From positions 1,180 to 61,542 of the forward strand of contig PLFE01000059.1 of the NCBI GenBank assembly GCA_003136675.1: a stretch of 60,363 nt of DNA. The letters are read 5' to 3'. This document shows positions 51,083-59,800 of the stretch, in pieces (the first letter of the stretch is position 1; each line of letters starts with the position of its first letter). The notes below the pieces were generated by a model, which saw nothing but the letters and a program-made list of their open reading frames with translations, did not search any database and had not been told where the DNA came from. The position numbers and the translations under genes are program-made. The stretch comes from Bryobacterales bacterium (GTDB taxonomy: Bacteria > Acidobacteriota > Terriglobia > Bryobacterales > Bryobacteraceae).

Positions 51083-51943
51083 ATGAATTCTCGAATCGCC
51101 CTCCTGCTGATCGCCTGCGCCATTGTTTCGCGCGCCCAAACTCTCTCCTATCGGTGGGAGGAATTGACTGCGGAAGACTTCACCAAGGCTCTTGAAAAAT
51201 CCCGCGGTACCTGCCTGCTACCTTTCGGAATCCTGGAGAAACACGGACCGCATTTACCCTTGGGGACGGACCTGATTAACGTCCGCTACGCCTCGGAACA
51301 TGCCGCCGCACAGGAGTACACAATCCTGTTTCCCCAGTATTACTTTGGCCAGATCTTTGAAGCAAGGCACGAGCCCGGCACGATTGCCTACAGCGCGAAA
51401 ATGCAACTGGAACTGCTGCAGGAGACCACCGATGAGATGGCGCGCAACGGCTGCAGGAAGATTCTGATTGTCAACGGACATGGCGGCAACAACAATCTGC
51501 TTCCGTACTTTGCGCAATCGCAACTGGCGTCGCCGAAGGACTACGTGGTCTATGTCTGGATGCATGATGAGTATCCGCCGGGACGCCCCGCAACGAAGTC
51601 CACAGTCGACATGCATGCGGGCGAATCGGAGACCGCGCACGTCATGATTTCGCGGCCGGACCTGGTGCACATGAATCGCGCCAAAGACGAATCCGGCGCG
51701 GATTTGAACCGGCTCGATTTGCCCCAGGGCGTGTACACGGGCATCTGGTGGTATGCCAAATTCCCCAACCATTACGCCGGCGATGGATCGGTGGCCACCA
51801 GGGAGCTCGGCGAATTCGATATGAAGGCGTGGGCCGATGATGTGGCCAACTCCATCCGCGCGATCAAAGCGGACGAAGTGAGCCCGCGCTTGCAGAAAGA
51901 GTTCTTTGAGGCGTCGCAGAAGCCGCTTTCGACCAAACAGTAA
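51083..51943 (+). CDS. Exported creatininase-family amidohydrolase
   Basis: 286 residues with a signal peptide (MNSRIALLLIACAIVSRAQ). Metal-binding blocks: EKHGPHLPLGTD (Glu, His, Asp), the motif NGHGGNN, and the Glu of DMHAGESETAH. All are standard in creatininases and related formamide or aminoamide hydrolases. A secreted form is common in Acidobacteria; the substrate cannot be told. It diverges from the amine oxidase at 51053. Its stop codon TAA is the first part of a sigma28-like -35 element for the next gene. Confidence 0.88.
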   Translation: MNSRIALLLIACAIVSRAQTLSYRWEELTAEDFTKALEKSRGTCLLPFGILEKHGPHLPLGTDLINVRYASEHAAAQEYTILFPQYYFGQIFEARHEPGTIAYSAKMQLELLQETTDEMARNGCRKILIVNGHGGNNNLLPYFAQSQLASPKDYVVYVWMHDEYPPGRPATKSTVDMHAGESETAHVMISRPDLVHMNRAKDESGADLNRLDLPQGVYTGIWWYAKFPNHYAGDGSVATRELGEFDMKAWADDVANSIRAIKADEVSPRLQKEFFEASQKPLSTKQ

Positions 51944-51968
51944 AGCTTTTCCGTCAATCTGCCGACAG
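51941..51968 (+). promoter_or_regulatory. Possible sigma28 (FliA)-type promoter
   Basis: TAAAGCTT (51941-51948), 12 nt, GCCGACAG (51961-51968). The FliA consensus is TAAAGTTT-N11-GCCGATAA, so the match is 7/8 and 6/8 with a spacer one base longer. The ATG of the flagellar rod-like mini-protein follows 8 nt after the -10 element, leaving almost no leader. The link to a flagellar-type gene makes chance less likely, but the spacing is not ideal. Confidence 0.35.
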
Positions 51969-51976
51969 ATACGCTT

Positions 51977-52180
51977 ATGTCGTCAATTTCCAGTTCACTG
52001 AGCGGGCTTCAGAGCGCGCAGTCCTTACTCGATACAACCGCAGTGCGGATCGCAAAGGCCGGCCCTTCGCCGGAGAATTCAGTGGATCTGATCGAGGCGA
52101 AGAACCTGAACGCAGCCAACGTGAGCGCCATCCGGGTCGCGGACGAAATGGACAGGAACACCATCGATCTGCTGGCTTGA
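51977..52180 (+). CDS. Flagellar rod/hook-like mini-protein (D0 helices only)
   Basis: 67 residues. The N-terminal half (MSSISSSLSGLQSAQSLLDT) has the ALSGLQAAQxxL pattern that opens FlgB/C/E/G-type axial proteins. The C-terminal half (VDLIEAKNLNAANVSAIRVA, then DEMDRNTIDLLA) has the pattern that closes them (VDLxxExxxLxxAxxxxxANxxxIxxADEM). Everything between, the surface domains, is missing. It thus consists of the two coiled-coil D0 segments fused. No other flagellar gene is in the window. It could be a real small axial-type protein or a decayed remnant; intact frame, start and promoter speak for a gene. Its stop lies 1 nt from the convergent HTH gene. Confidence 0.68.
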   Translation: MSSISSSLSGLQSAQSLLDTTAVRIAKAGPSPENSVDLIEAKNLNAANVSAIRVADEMDRNTIDLLA

Positions 52181-52181
52181 A

Positions 52182-52484
52182 TCAGGAAACCTCTACATCC
52201 TGCTGGAGTGCCACCAGAAAACGTAGAAGACGTTCCACGGATAATCGGCGGAACTCGCCCCGCAGCATCTTCGAAACATCGGGTTGGCGAATCCCAAACA
52301 GATCGGCAGCCTCAGTCTGTTTGAGGTGGCGAGCGTTCATCAGTTTTTCGATTTTGAAAACGAGCTGAGCTTTCACGAAGTGCTCTTCCGCATGCGGCAC
52401 GCCGATATCTTTAAACACGTTGCGGCTTCCGGCCTCGTATCGTTCCTTATCGTGAAAGGGCAGGACGCCGCTACCTAACCTCAT
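52182..52484 (-). CDS. HigA-type XRE-family HTH protein, orphan antitoxin-like
   Basis: 100 residues. The core (SRNVFKDIGVPHAEEHFVKA, 20-39) and the helix-turn-helix (KQTEAADLFGIRQPDVSKML) match the HigA-2-like family of antitoxins and regulators. Then comes RRLSVERLLRFLVALQQDVEV, the usual end. In toxin-antitoxin pairs the toxin gene lies just upstream; here that place is taken by the trehalase, whose TGA overlaps this ATG (ATGA). No HigB/RelE frame is seen nearby. It may regulate its own operon or be a solitary antitoxin. Confidence 0.8.
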   Translation of the reverse strand: MRLGSGVLPFHDKERYEAGSRNVFKDIGVPHAEEHFVKAQLVFKIEKLMNARHLKQTEAADLFGIRQPDVSKMLRGEFRRLSVERLLRFLVALQQDVEVS

Positions 52485-54076
52485 TCCGCCCCCGCGCTGA
52501 TAACCCGCTTCTGATTCTCCGGCGACAGTGCGTCGTAGAGCAATGTGAAAGAAGTGTTGGTCCAGCCGAAGCCAATTTCATTCGATCGGTAACCAAACTT
52601 GATCTGGTTACTCACTTCACTATGCGAATGAACCACATCGTATTTCTCAACGATAATTCCGTGCTCGGAGTATTGCTCGTGAATCAGCGAGAGCCATTTC
52701 ATCGAGACACGATCCGCATCCTCGTTATAACCATAGCGGCGCAACGCCTGGCACGCGATCATTTCGAGCGGTCCCCACCCGAACGGTGAATCCCATTGAT
52801 TGCCGGTAACAGTAGTGCTGGTCTGCAATCCGCCTTCCCGTTCAAACTCCGGCAGATTTCCACGGACGCGCGCGGCCTGTTCCTTCGACGCAATGCCGGC
52901 CCAAAGCGGATAGAAGGTTGTCAGGAACGGATACTTACGCACCTTCTTCTGGACAAAATTGTAGTCGTAGTAGAGCCCGTCTTTTTCATCCCACATCAGT
53001 TTGTTGATCTGCGCAATTCGTTTCGCCGCGCTATCGACATACGGCTTCCCCTCCGCCCCTCGGCCCAGTTCAAACAGGATCTGCGCAGTCTGCATTTCCA
53101 TCAGGTACAGCAGCGTATTCAGGCAAACGGGATCGTAATGAATGATGTCGAGATTAAAAGGACCAAAGCGGTTCGAAGGATCGAATCCCGATTCGCGCAT
53201 GGAGCGGTCGCCTTTATAGAAAAGGTCCGACAGCGAATCGGTCTTCGCATCGTAAAACTTGGTGACATCGTAATCCTTGATCTCATGCGTCTTGAAGTAG
53301 GCCTTGATCAGGTCGTAATGCGTACGGCCTTCGGCGTCGCGCTCGGCGGAAACAACTTCCGGCGCAGGACCTTCCCCGAGATCGTAATAGCGGGAAAGCC
53401 CGGTCTCTTCGGTCAAGTGTGGCGGCGTTGTCCAGAATCGGTAATAGGCCTCGATCTCCGGAAGCGCGGCGGCCAGCCATTTCTTGTCGTGCGTTTTCTC
53501 ATAAACGCCATACACCATCTCCGTCAGGAACGGAGGCTGCGAACGCGTGAGATAGTAACTGCGATTCGCATTCAAAACCTTGCCGTACTCGCGCACTTCG
53601 TAAAGGAAGTTGTCGGCCATGTCTTTGGCAAGCGGCGTGAGTCCGTCGCGCAGCAGTCCCTCCTGAATGAAGAAGCTGTCCCAGCCGTACATTTCGTTGA
53701 ACCGTCCGCCGGGGACAACATAAGCATGTGGCAGATACAGCAGACCGGGCTCCTGATGGCTGTTGCCTTTCTGTTCGAGCGTGGCGATGCGGATCTTCGC
53801 GAAATCGTCCGCCGGCATTTCCGCGCGCAACCGCTTCGTGATCAGCGCCACGTTCTCGTCGCTGGGGATATAGACCAGCCACTTGCCATCCTCACCTGGT
53901 TTGAATTTGGGGTCCACCGCGGCCGCGGCCAGTTGCTTGTGCGTGCGGGTGAGAACGGCCCACGTGTCCCGGATGTAATCCAGAATCGGTTTGGGCGGCG
54001 CCGCGGACGCACTGGGTAACAAAGCCATGGTCAACAAGGCCATTATGGCGATCAGAGGTTTGTAGACGTTTTTCAA
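52481..54076 (-). CDS. treA: Exported trehalase (GH37)
   Basis: 531 residues from TTG 54076, with GAGAG 7 nt upstream; the frame is open further upstream (to 54124) but that would overlap proS. Signal peptide: KPLIAIMALLTMALLPSASA. Both GH37 signatures are present: PGGRFNEMYGWDSFF (near residue 115) and QWDSPFGWGP (near 430). Catalytic Asp and Glu positions fit. The enzyme splits trehalose into two glucose units in the periplasm. It diverges from proS with 34 bp between starts and is coupled to a HigA-type regulator downstream. The family call is certain, the symbol less so. Confidence 0.92.
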   Translation of the reverse strand: MKNVYKPLIAIMALLTMALLPSASAAPPKPILDYIRDTWAVLTRTHKQLAAAAVDPKFKPGEDGKWLVYIPSDENVALITKRLRAEMPADDFAKIRIATLEQKGNSHQEPGLLYLPHAYVVPGGRFNEMYGWDSFFIQEGLLRDGLTPLAKDMADNFLYEVREYGKVLNANRSYYLTRSQPPFLTEMVYGVYEKTHDKKWLAAALPEIEAYYRFWTTPPHLTEETGLSRYYDLGEGPAPEVVSAERDAEGRTHYDLIKAYFKTHEIKDYDVTKFYDAKTDSLSDLFYKGDRSMRESGFDPSNRFGPFNLDIIHYDPVCLNTLLYLMEMQTAQILFELGRGAEGKPYVDSAAKRIAQINKLMWDEKDGLYYDYNFVQKKVRKYPFLTTFYPLWAGIASKEQAARVRGNLPEFEREGGLQTSTTVTGNQWDSPFGWGPLEMIACQALRRYGYNEDADRVSMKWLSLIHEQYSEHGIIVEKYDVVHSHSEVSNQIKFGYRSNEIGFGWTNTSFTLLYDALSPENQKRVISAGAE

Positions 54077-54110
54077 GTGAAAGCTCTCAGGTGCCACAAT
54101 AATATCTCGT

Positions 54111-55805
54111 ATGCAATGGAGCAAGCTCTTTATCCCGACTTTGCGGGAAGTTCCCGCCGAGGCGGAAGTGGTCAGCCATCAGTTGTTGTTGCGCGCGGGC
54201 TACGTGCGGCAACTGGCGGCGGGCATTTATAGTTACCTTTTTCTTGCGCAGCGCTCGCTGCTGAAGATCGAGAAGATCGTCCGCGAGGAGATGGACGCGA
54301 TGGGCGCGCAGGAGATGCTGCTGCCTGCGTTGAATCCGGCGGAGGTGTGGCAGGAATCCGGCCGCTGGGACGTGATGGGGCAGAACCTTTTCAGGCTGAA
54401 AGACCGCTTCGATCGCGATTTGTGCCTGGCGATGACGCATGAAGAGGTGATGACCACCATCGCGCGCGGCGAGTTGCGTTCCTATAAGCAGCTTCCGCAG
54501 ATCTGGTACCAGATTCAGACCAAATTCCGCGATGAACCGAGGCCCAAATCGGGACTGCTGCGCGTGCGCCAGTTCCTCATGAAAGACTCCTATTCCTTCG
54601 ATCTGGAACCGGCCGGGCTAGATGCCAGCTTCGATAAGCATTACGAAGCATACAAGCGCATCTTCACGCGGTGCGGCTTGGAGTTCGTCGCCGTGGAAGC
54701 GGATTCGGGCGCGATGGGCGGCAGCCAATCCACTGAATTCATGGTGGCGTCGGACGCGGGGGAAGATTTCGTGGTGGTGTGCGGGAGTTATGCCGCAAAC
54801 CTGGAGAAGGCCGTCGCGCATCCGGTTCCACCCGCGGCTCCCGATCCTGACGGCGAGTTCGAACCGGAACCGGTTCATACGCCCGGCGTGAAGACCATCG
54901 CCGAGGTGGCGGATTTTCTGAAGCTGCCCGCGTCGTCGCAGATGAAGAGCCTGGTAATGATGGCGGACGACAAGCCTGTGCTGGCGTTGGTGCGCGGCGA
55001 CCATCAACTGAGCGAGACCAAATTCGCGTCCGTCATGAAGGCGCGGGAAATTCGTCCGGCCCTTCCGCATGAGATTCGCGAATTGTTCGGTGCGGACCCG
55101 GGCTCGCTGGGGCCTGTGGGCGTGAAGAACATTCGCGTGATCGCAGACAAAGCGCTGGAAGGCCGCCGCAACATGGTGGCCGGCGCGAATCGCGACGACT
55201 ACCACCTGCTGCATGTGACGCCGGGCAAGGATTTTCCAGTCGAATTTGCCGATCTGCGTCAGGTGGCCATCGGCGACACGTGCATGGAATGCGGCCTGCC
55301 GGTTGCAATCCGGAAGACCATCGAGATCGGCCACATCTTCAAGCTGGGCTACAAGTATTCGGACGCCATGGGGTTGCGCGTGCAAGGTCCGGATGGGAGC
55401 GATGTCAGGGTAATCATGGGCTCTTACGGCATCGGCATTGAGCGTATTTTGTGCGCGGCGATTGAGCAGAGTCACGACTCGAATGGCATCATTCTGCCGC
55501 CCGCCATTGCGCCGTTCCAGGTGGTGATCACCCCGGTGAACAATGGAGATGAGGCGCAGAAGCAGGCCGCGCTGCAGATCTACCAGGCGTGCCAATCACT
55601 GGGGCTCGATGCGCTGCTCGACGACCGGGATGAGCGGCCTGGCGTGAAGTTCAAGGATGCGGAGCTGATTGGAATTCCGTTCCGCATAACCGTCGGGAAG
55701 AAACTGGCGCAGGGCATGGTGGAACTGGTGACGCGGAAGAGCAAGACGTCCGAAGATGTGCTGGTGGCCGAAGCCGCGGAGTTAGTCGGCAAGCTGTGCC
55801 GGTGA
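54111..55805 (+). CDS. proS: Prolyl-tRNA synthetase, bacterial type with editing domain
   Basis: 564 residues (E. coli 572). Class II core: motif 1 region with [16 protein letters not shown], motif 2 [20 protein letters not shown], motif 3 [13 protein letters not shown]. The INS editing domain lies between motifs 2 and 3 (~225-390, [19 protein letters not shown]). The anticodon-binding domain is at the end (~465-564). It charges tRNA-Pro and removes mischarged alanine. Diverges from the trehalase. Its TGA overlaps the GTG start of the aminotransferase (GTGA), so both are on one transcript. Confidence 0.97.
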   Translation: MQWSKLFIPTLREVPAEAEVVSHQLLLRAGYVRQLAAGIYSYLFLAQRSLLKIEKIVREEMDAMGAQEMLLPALNPAEVWQESGRWDVMGQNLFRLKDRFDRDLCLAMTHEEVMTTIARGELRSYKQLPQIWYQIQTKFRDEPRPKSGLLRVRQFLMKDSYSFDLEPAGLDASFDKHYEAYKRIFTRCGLEFVAVEADSGAMGGSQSTEFMVASDAGEDFVVVCGSYAANLEKAVAHPVPPAAPDPDGEFEPEPVHTPGVKTIAEVADFLKLPASSQMKSLVMMADDKPVLALVRGDHQLSETKFASVMKAREIRPALPHEIRELFGADPGSLGPVGVKNIRVIADKALEGRRNMVAGANRDDYHLLHVTPGKDFPVEFADLRQVAIGDTCMECGLPVAIRKTIEIGHIFKLGYKYSDAMGLRVQGPDGSDVRVIMGSYGIGIERILCAAIEQSHDSNGIILPPAIAPFQVVITPVNNGDEAQKQAALQIYQACQSLGLDALLDDRDERPGVKFKDAELIGIPFRITVGKKLAQGMVELVTRKSKTSEDVLVAEAAELVGKLCR

Positions 55806-56875
55806 ACTGGGCGGCGGTTCGCGATGAATTCCCGGCGCTGAAGAGTTGGACGTATCTCAACACAGCCACACTGGGGCTGATTCCGCGCCGGGCCCGCGCC
55901 GCCATCGATGCTCACTTCGCGCGCCGCGACGAACTCGCTCACACCGACTTCAATACCTGGTGGGACGATCTGGACCATTTGCGCCGCTCGATTGCGCAAC
56001 TTATCCACGCGGCGGCCGAAGACATCGCGTTTCTTCCGAACGCGTCGGCCGCGCTCGCCATTGCAAAGAGCGCCGTCGATTGGAAGGCGGGCGACGAGGT
56101 TCTGACGCTCGAAGACGAGTTTCCGAATCAGGTCTCCGCCGCGGCCGGTCTCGAAGGTGTGCGACTGGTGGAGACAACCATCGATCGATTCTGGGACGCC
56201 GTGACGCCCCGCACCCGGATGGTGGCGCTGAGTGCGGTGAACTACCAGACCGGTCTGCGCGTGCACTGGGAAGACAGGATCGTTCGTTTGCGCGCCGCCG
56301 GGATTTTCACTTACGTGGATGCCACGCAGAGCTTCGGGGCGCTGGTCAACGATCTTCGCGGACACCAGCCGGACATCTATGCGGTGAACTGCTATAAGTG
56401 GGCCTGCGCCCCAACGGGCGCGGCCTTCGCGTGCATCCATGCCGGTGTGCGCACCGTTCTGAAGCCCGGAGTGATCGGTTGGCGCAGCGATCGGGGCTGG
56501 CGCGATATGGAGAATCTGCGGCACGGCGACCCCATGTTCTCAGATTCCGCGGAACGCTTCGAAGGCGGCATGCTGGCTTTTGCACCACTCTATGGTTTGA
56601 AAGCGTCCGTCGAATGGATGCTCGATCTTGGGCCGGCGGCGATTGAGAACCGCGTGCTTGAACTGGCCAAAGCTTGCGGCGGCGATGGTCGTTCGCCAAT
56701 TGTGGCGCTGCCGGTTGCCGAAGACGCCCGGGCGATTGCGGCGCGGCTTCGCGAAGAGCGTATTCTGGTTTCTGCGCGGCGCGGGAAACTGCGCATCTCG
56801 CCGCATTTCTATAACGATGAGAGAGATGTGGAATTACTGAGTAGGTCGATGCCGTCTGGTTCCCTGCGGCGCTGA
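55802..56875 (+). CDS. Class V PLP-dependent aminotransferase (NifS/kynureninase-like fold)
   Basis: 357 residues from GTG 55802, which overlaps the proS stop; another GTG at 55796 is less likely. N-terminal [14 protein letters not shown] replaces the usual YLNxAAxGxxP motif. Further blocks are [18 protein letters not shown], the Asp in YVDATQSFG and [16 protein letters not shown] with the PLP lysine. The chain is short (about 40-60 residues fewer than cysteine desulfurases) and lacks the catalytic Cys loop, so a desulfurase is unlikely. Substrate unknown. The 3' end overlaps the convergent YfhO-type gene by 67 bp. Confidence 0.87.
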   Translation: MNWAAVRDEFPALKSWTYLNTATLGLIPRRARAAIDAHFARRDELAHTDFNTWWDDLDHLRRSIAQLIHAAAEDIAFLPNASAALAIAKSAVDWKAGDEVLTLEDEFPNQVSAAAGLEGVRLVETTIDRFWDAVTPRTRMVALSAVNYQTGLRVHWEDRIVRLRAAGIFTYVDATQSFGALVNDLRGHQPDIYAVNCYKWACAPTGAAFACIHAGVRTVLKPGVIGWRSDRGWRDMENLRHGDPMFSDSAERFEGGMLAFAPLYGLKASVEWMLDLGPAAIENRVLELAKACGGDGRSPIVALPVAEDARAIAARLREERILVSARRGKLRISPHFYNDERDVELLSRSMPSGSLRR

Positions 56876-59800
56876 AGAACAATCGCGATTGTGAAGCCGC
56901 ATAGCATCAGGACGAAGCCCGCATACACGGAGAGCGGCCTGTAGTTCATCACGATCTCGTGCCCGCCTGGGGGGACGACCACGCCCCGGATGACGGTGTT
57001 CACCTTCCAGAGCTTCGCAGACTTTCCGTCCACCTGCGCCCGCCATCCGGGGTAGTAGGAATCGCTAACGATCACAAGTCCGGTGCAAGCCATCGTCACG
57101 CCGACATGGACCGACGAAAGATCTTCCCGGAAGCCATTGACCCGGTCCTCACCTCCGCATTTCTCGAGCGATGGGGGTTTTCCAGTCATCACCGCCGTGG
57201 AGCGCAAATCGAATGGGCCGTCGCGAACCAGCGCCGCGGCGCGATCTTCATCCGGCGCAGTGCGCAGTTCGTGAACGGTCCACGCGCGTGGAAACGCAGC
57301 GGGGTTCGCAAACACCTTCAGTCCGCTTGCACCGGTAAAGAGATCCTGCTGCCCGCCGCGCGTAGAAACTTTGCTTACCGTGTAGTTCTCGCCGTACATG
57401 CGCGAGAGCCGGTCGGAATTCCAGCCCAAACGATAGGTATCGGCCAACATGCCGTTCGTATATTCTTCGGGAGCGTCGATGCCATACCAGTTGCCAAAGT
57501 TGAAGCTAATATCCTTGTTGTTGAGTTCCGCCCGCTTCGGATCGGGCCGGGAGCGCAAGAAGTCCGCGACGTCTTGATTGTCGAAGAGAGGTTTCAAGAA
57601 TGCCGCGCGGCCTTTGTCGTCTTTGTGGGCGTAATTCCAGTCTGACTCGACGCCCTGCTCAATCATCATGGATGCGCAGAGCAGGACGACCACGCCAGTG
57701 CGTCCGAGCACCCCGCGATTCCAGGCCAACAAGATCCCCGCGGCCCCCAACGCAATCAGCGCGATCATGCCTACACGGGGATCGCCTTGCGCAATGGTGC
57801 TGGTCACGGCCGGCTGAAGAAACCTTGTCAGCAGGAATAGCGAGAAGGTTAGTATCGCAAACGATACCAAGACGGCACCCACCTGGGGCAACACCTTTCT
57901 CGCGCCGCCCGCGAGAAGCTGGTCGACGCCGAAAGCGGCAAGCACAGCGACCGAGATGCCGAAGACACTTAGCGCGACCATTGGTTCACGGGCTTTCTCG
58001 ACGAGCGGGACCAGCGCGTAGAACAAACCATAGAAGACGTCGTTCTTGGCAAGCGCGAACAGGAACGCGCTGAGGCCGAGCATCGCGAAGACCCTGACCT
58101 CGATCCGCCGGAACGCGCACAAAACCGCAATGGCCGCCAGGCTGAGGCCCACGACTCCGATGAAAGGGTCCCAATATAGCGCCGTCCCGCCCGGAACGAC
58201 AAGGTGCAACATATCGGGGACGGAAAAGGCAAACAGCCCGTGCTCGGGAAAGGGGACTGTGTCGTTCCATGCGGTCGGACCGCTGCTGACCCATCGAAGA
58301 GAGAGCTGGCCGGACTCGGCGGCGGGCAGGGCTTGGACGGATGCGACCGAAACGAAGACGACGAACATGACGGCGAGCCGGCAGCCTCCTCGAAATCTTG
58401 CGCCCGGGCGCCGGATGAGGAACGTAAGGCCAGCCCCAAAACTAGCCAGCGTCAGGTAAATCGCCGGCGCGTGGTGCCCGCCCAGCCACGCGAGGCCAAG
58501 CGCGACGCCCGCCCACGCCGCGTTCTTCAGGGGCGCTCTGCCGCGCAGGCTCCGCATCAGGAACAAAAACAGCAGCGGACCCCACATCGCGACAAGGACA
58601 AACTGCGGCCATCCCGTGTTTCCGATTCCGCTTGATGTCGCGTAGAGCAATCCTCCGGCTAGCGCGGCGGCGCGCGAGCAACCCAGATCGCGGCAAAGCC
58701 AGAACGCAAATAGCGCGACCGCACAGTGAATCAGCACGATCCAAATCTGAACGAACCACATCTGGATGTGGCCGTTGCTATCCAGCGGCCCGAGCGCCAG
58801 CAGATAGCTGAGCGGGCTACACAGAACAAACGCGAGCTGGCCGATGATCGTATGCCCGAACCACTCGTAAGGGCTCCACAAAGCTATGGTTCCGCTTTGA
58901 AGGGCGTGCACCTGAAGCTCCATCCAAGGCAGATCCAGATTCGCCATGTCGGGATGTTCCAGAACGCTGTACTGGCCAGAGAGCAGAATTTTCCAGTAGA
59001 CCGCGCAGACCGCGGCGATCAGGAACAACTGAGCGCGACAGGTCTGAAAAAGCCGCTTCATGGCGACACCGTTATTGTGCTTCCCGAGAGGGACTCGCGG
59101 CCGACGGCGATTTTGGGGAGGCGGTCGCCCAGGGGCCGCCTCTTCTTTGCGTCGCACGAGGAAGGCCGTGAGGATGAGCCCGGCTAGCGCACACGCGACG
59201 CCGAGATAGACGGAACCGGGCCGGTAGTTCATCTCGATCCTGTGCCTACCGCTTCCGGCAGCGACGCCGCGAAATGACGTGTCCACTTTCCAGATGCGCG
59301 CGGGCTTTCCGTCAACGGTTGCGACCCAGCCGGGAAACCAGTTATCACTCACCACGGCTAATCCCGGGCAGGCCATGTTTACGCTAACGCTCACGCGCGA
59401 AGGCGTTTCGGAAACCGGTTCTAATGTGTCCGGCGCGCTGCACGATTCGACTGGCGGTTTCTCGCCGGCCATCACGACCGTGGTTTTCAAATCGAAATTC
59501 CCGTCGCGCACCAGGTCCGCGCCTCGGTCTTCATCGGGCGCCGCGGTGATCTGATGAACTGTCCAGGCGCGGGGGAACGCTTGCGGATTGCGGAAGATCT
59601 TCAATCCCGAAGAACCGGTGAAGACCTCTTGCTGGCCAGGTCGCGTGGGCGTCTTGGCGATGGTGTATCCGATCCCATACAACTGCGCCATGCGGTCCTG
59701 CCACCAGTTCAGGCGGAGCGTTTCGGCGGGTGCGGACGGGGTATACTCCACCACCGTGTCGACGCGGTACCAATCGCCGAAGTTGAACGCGATGTCTTTG

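Noticed and set aside
52182..52484. Complete HigBA toxin-antitoxin pair
   Set aside because: No toxin frame on either side; trehalase and the mini rod protein flank it.
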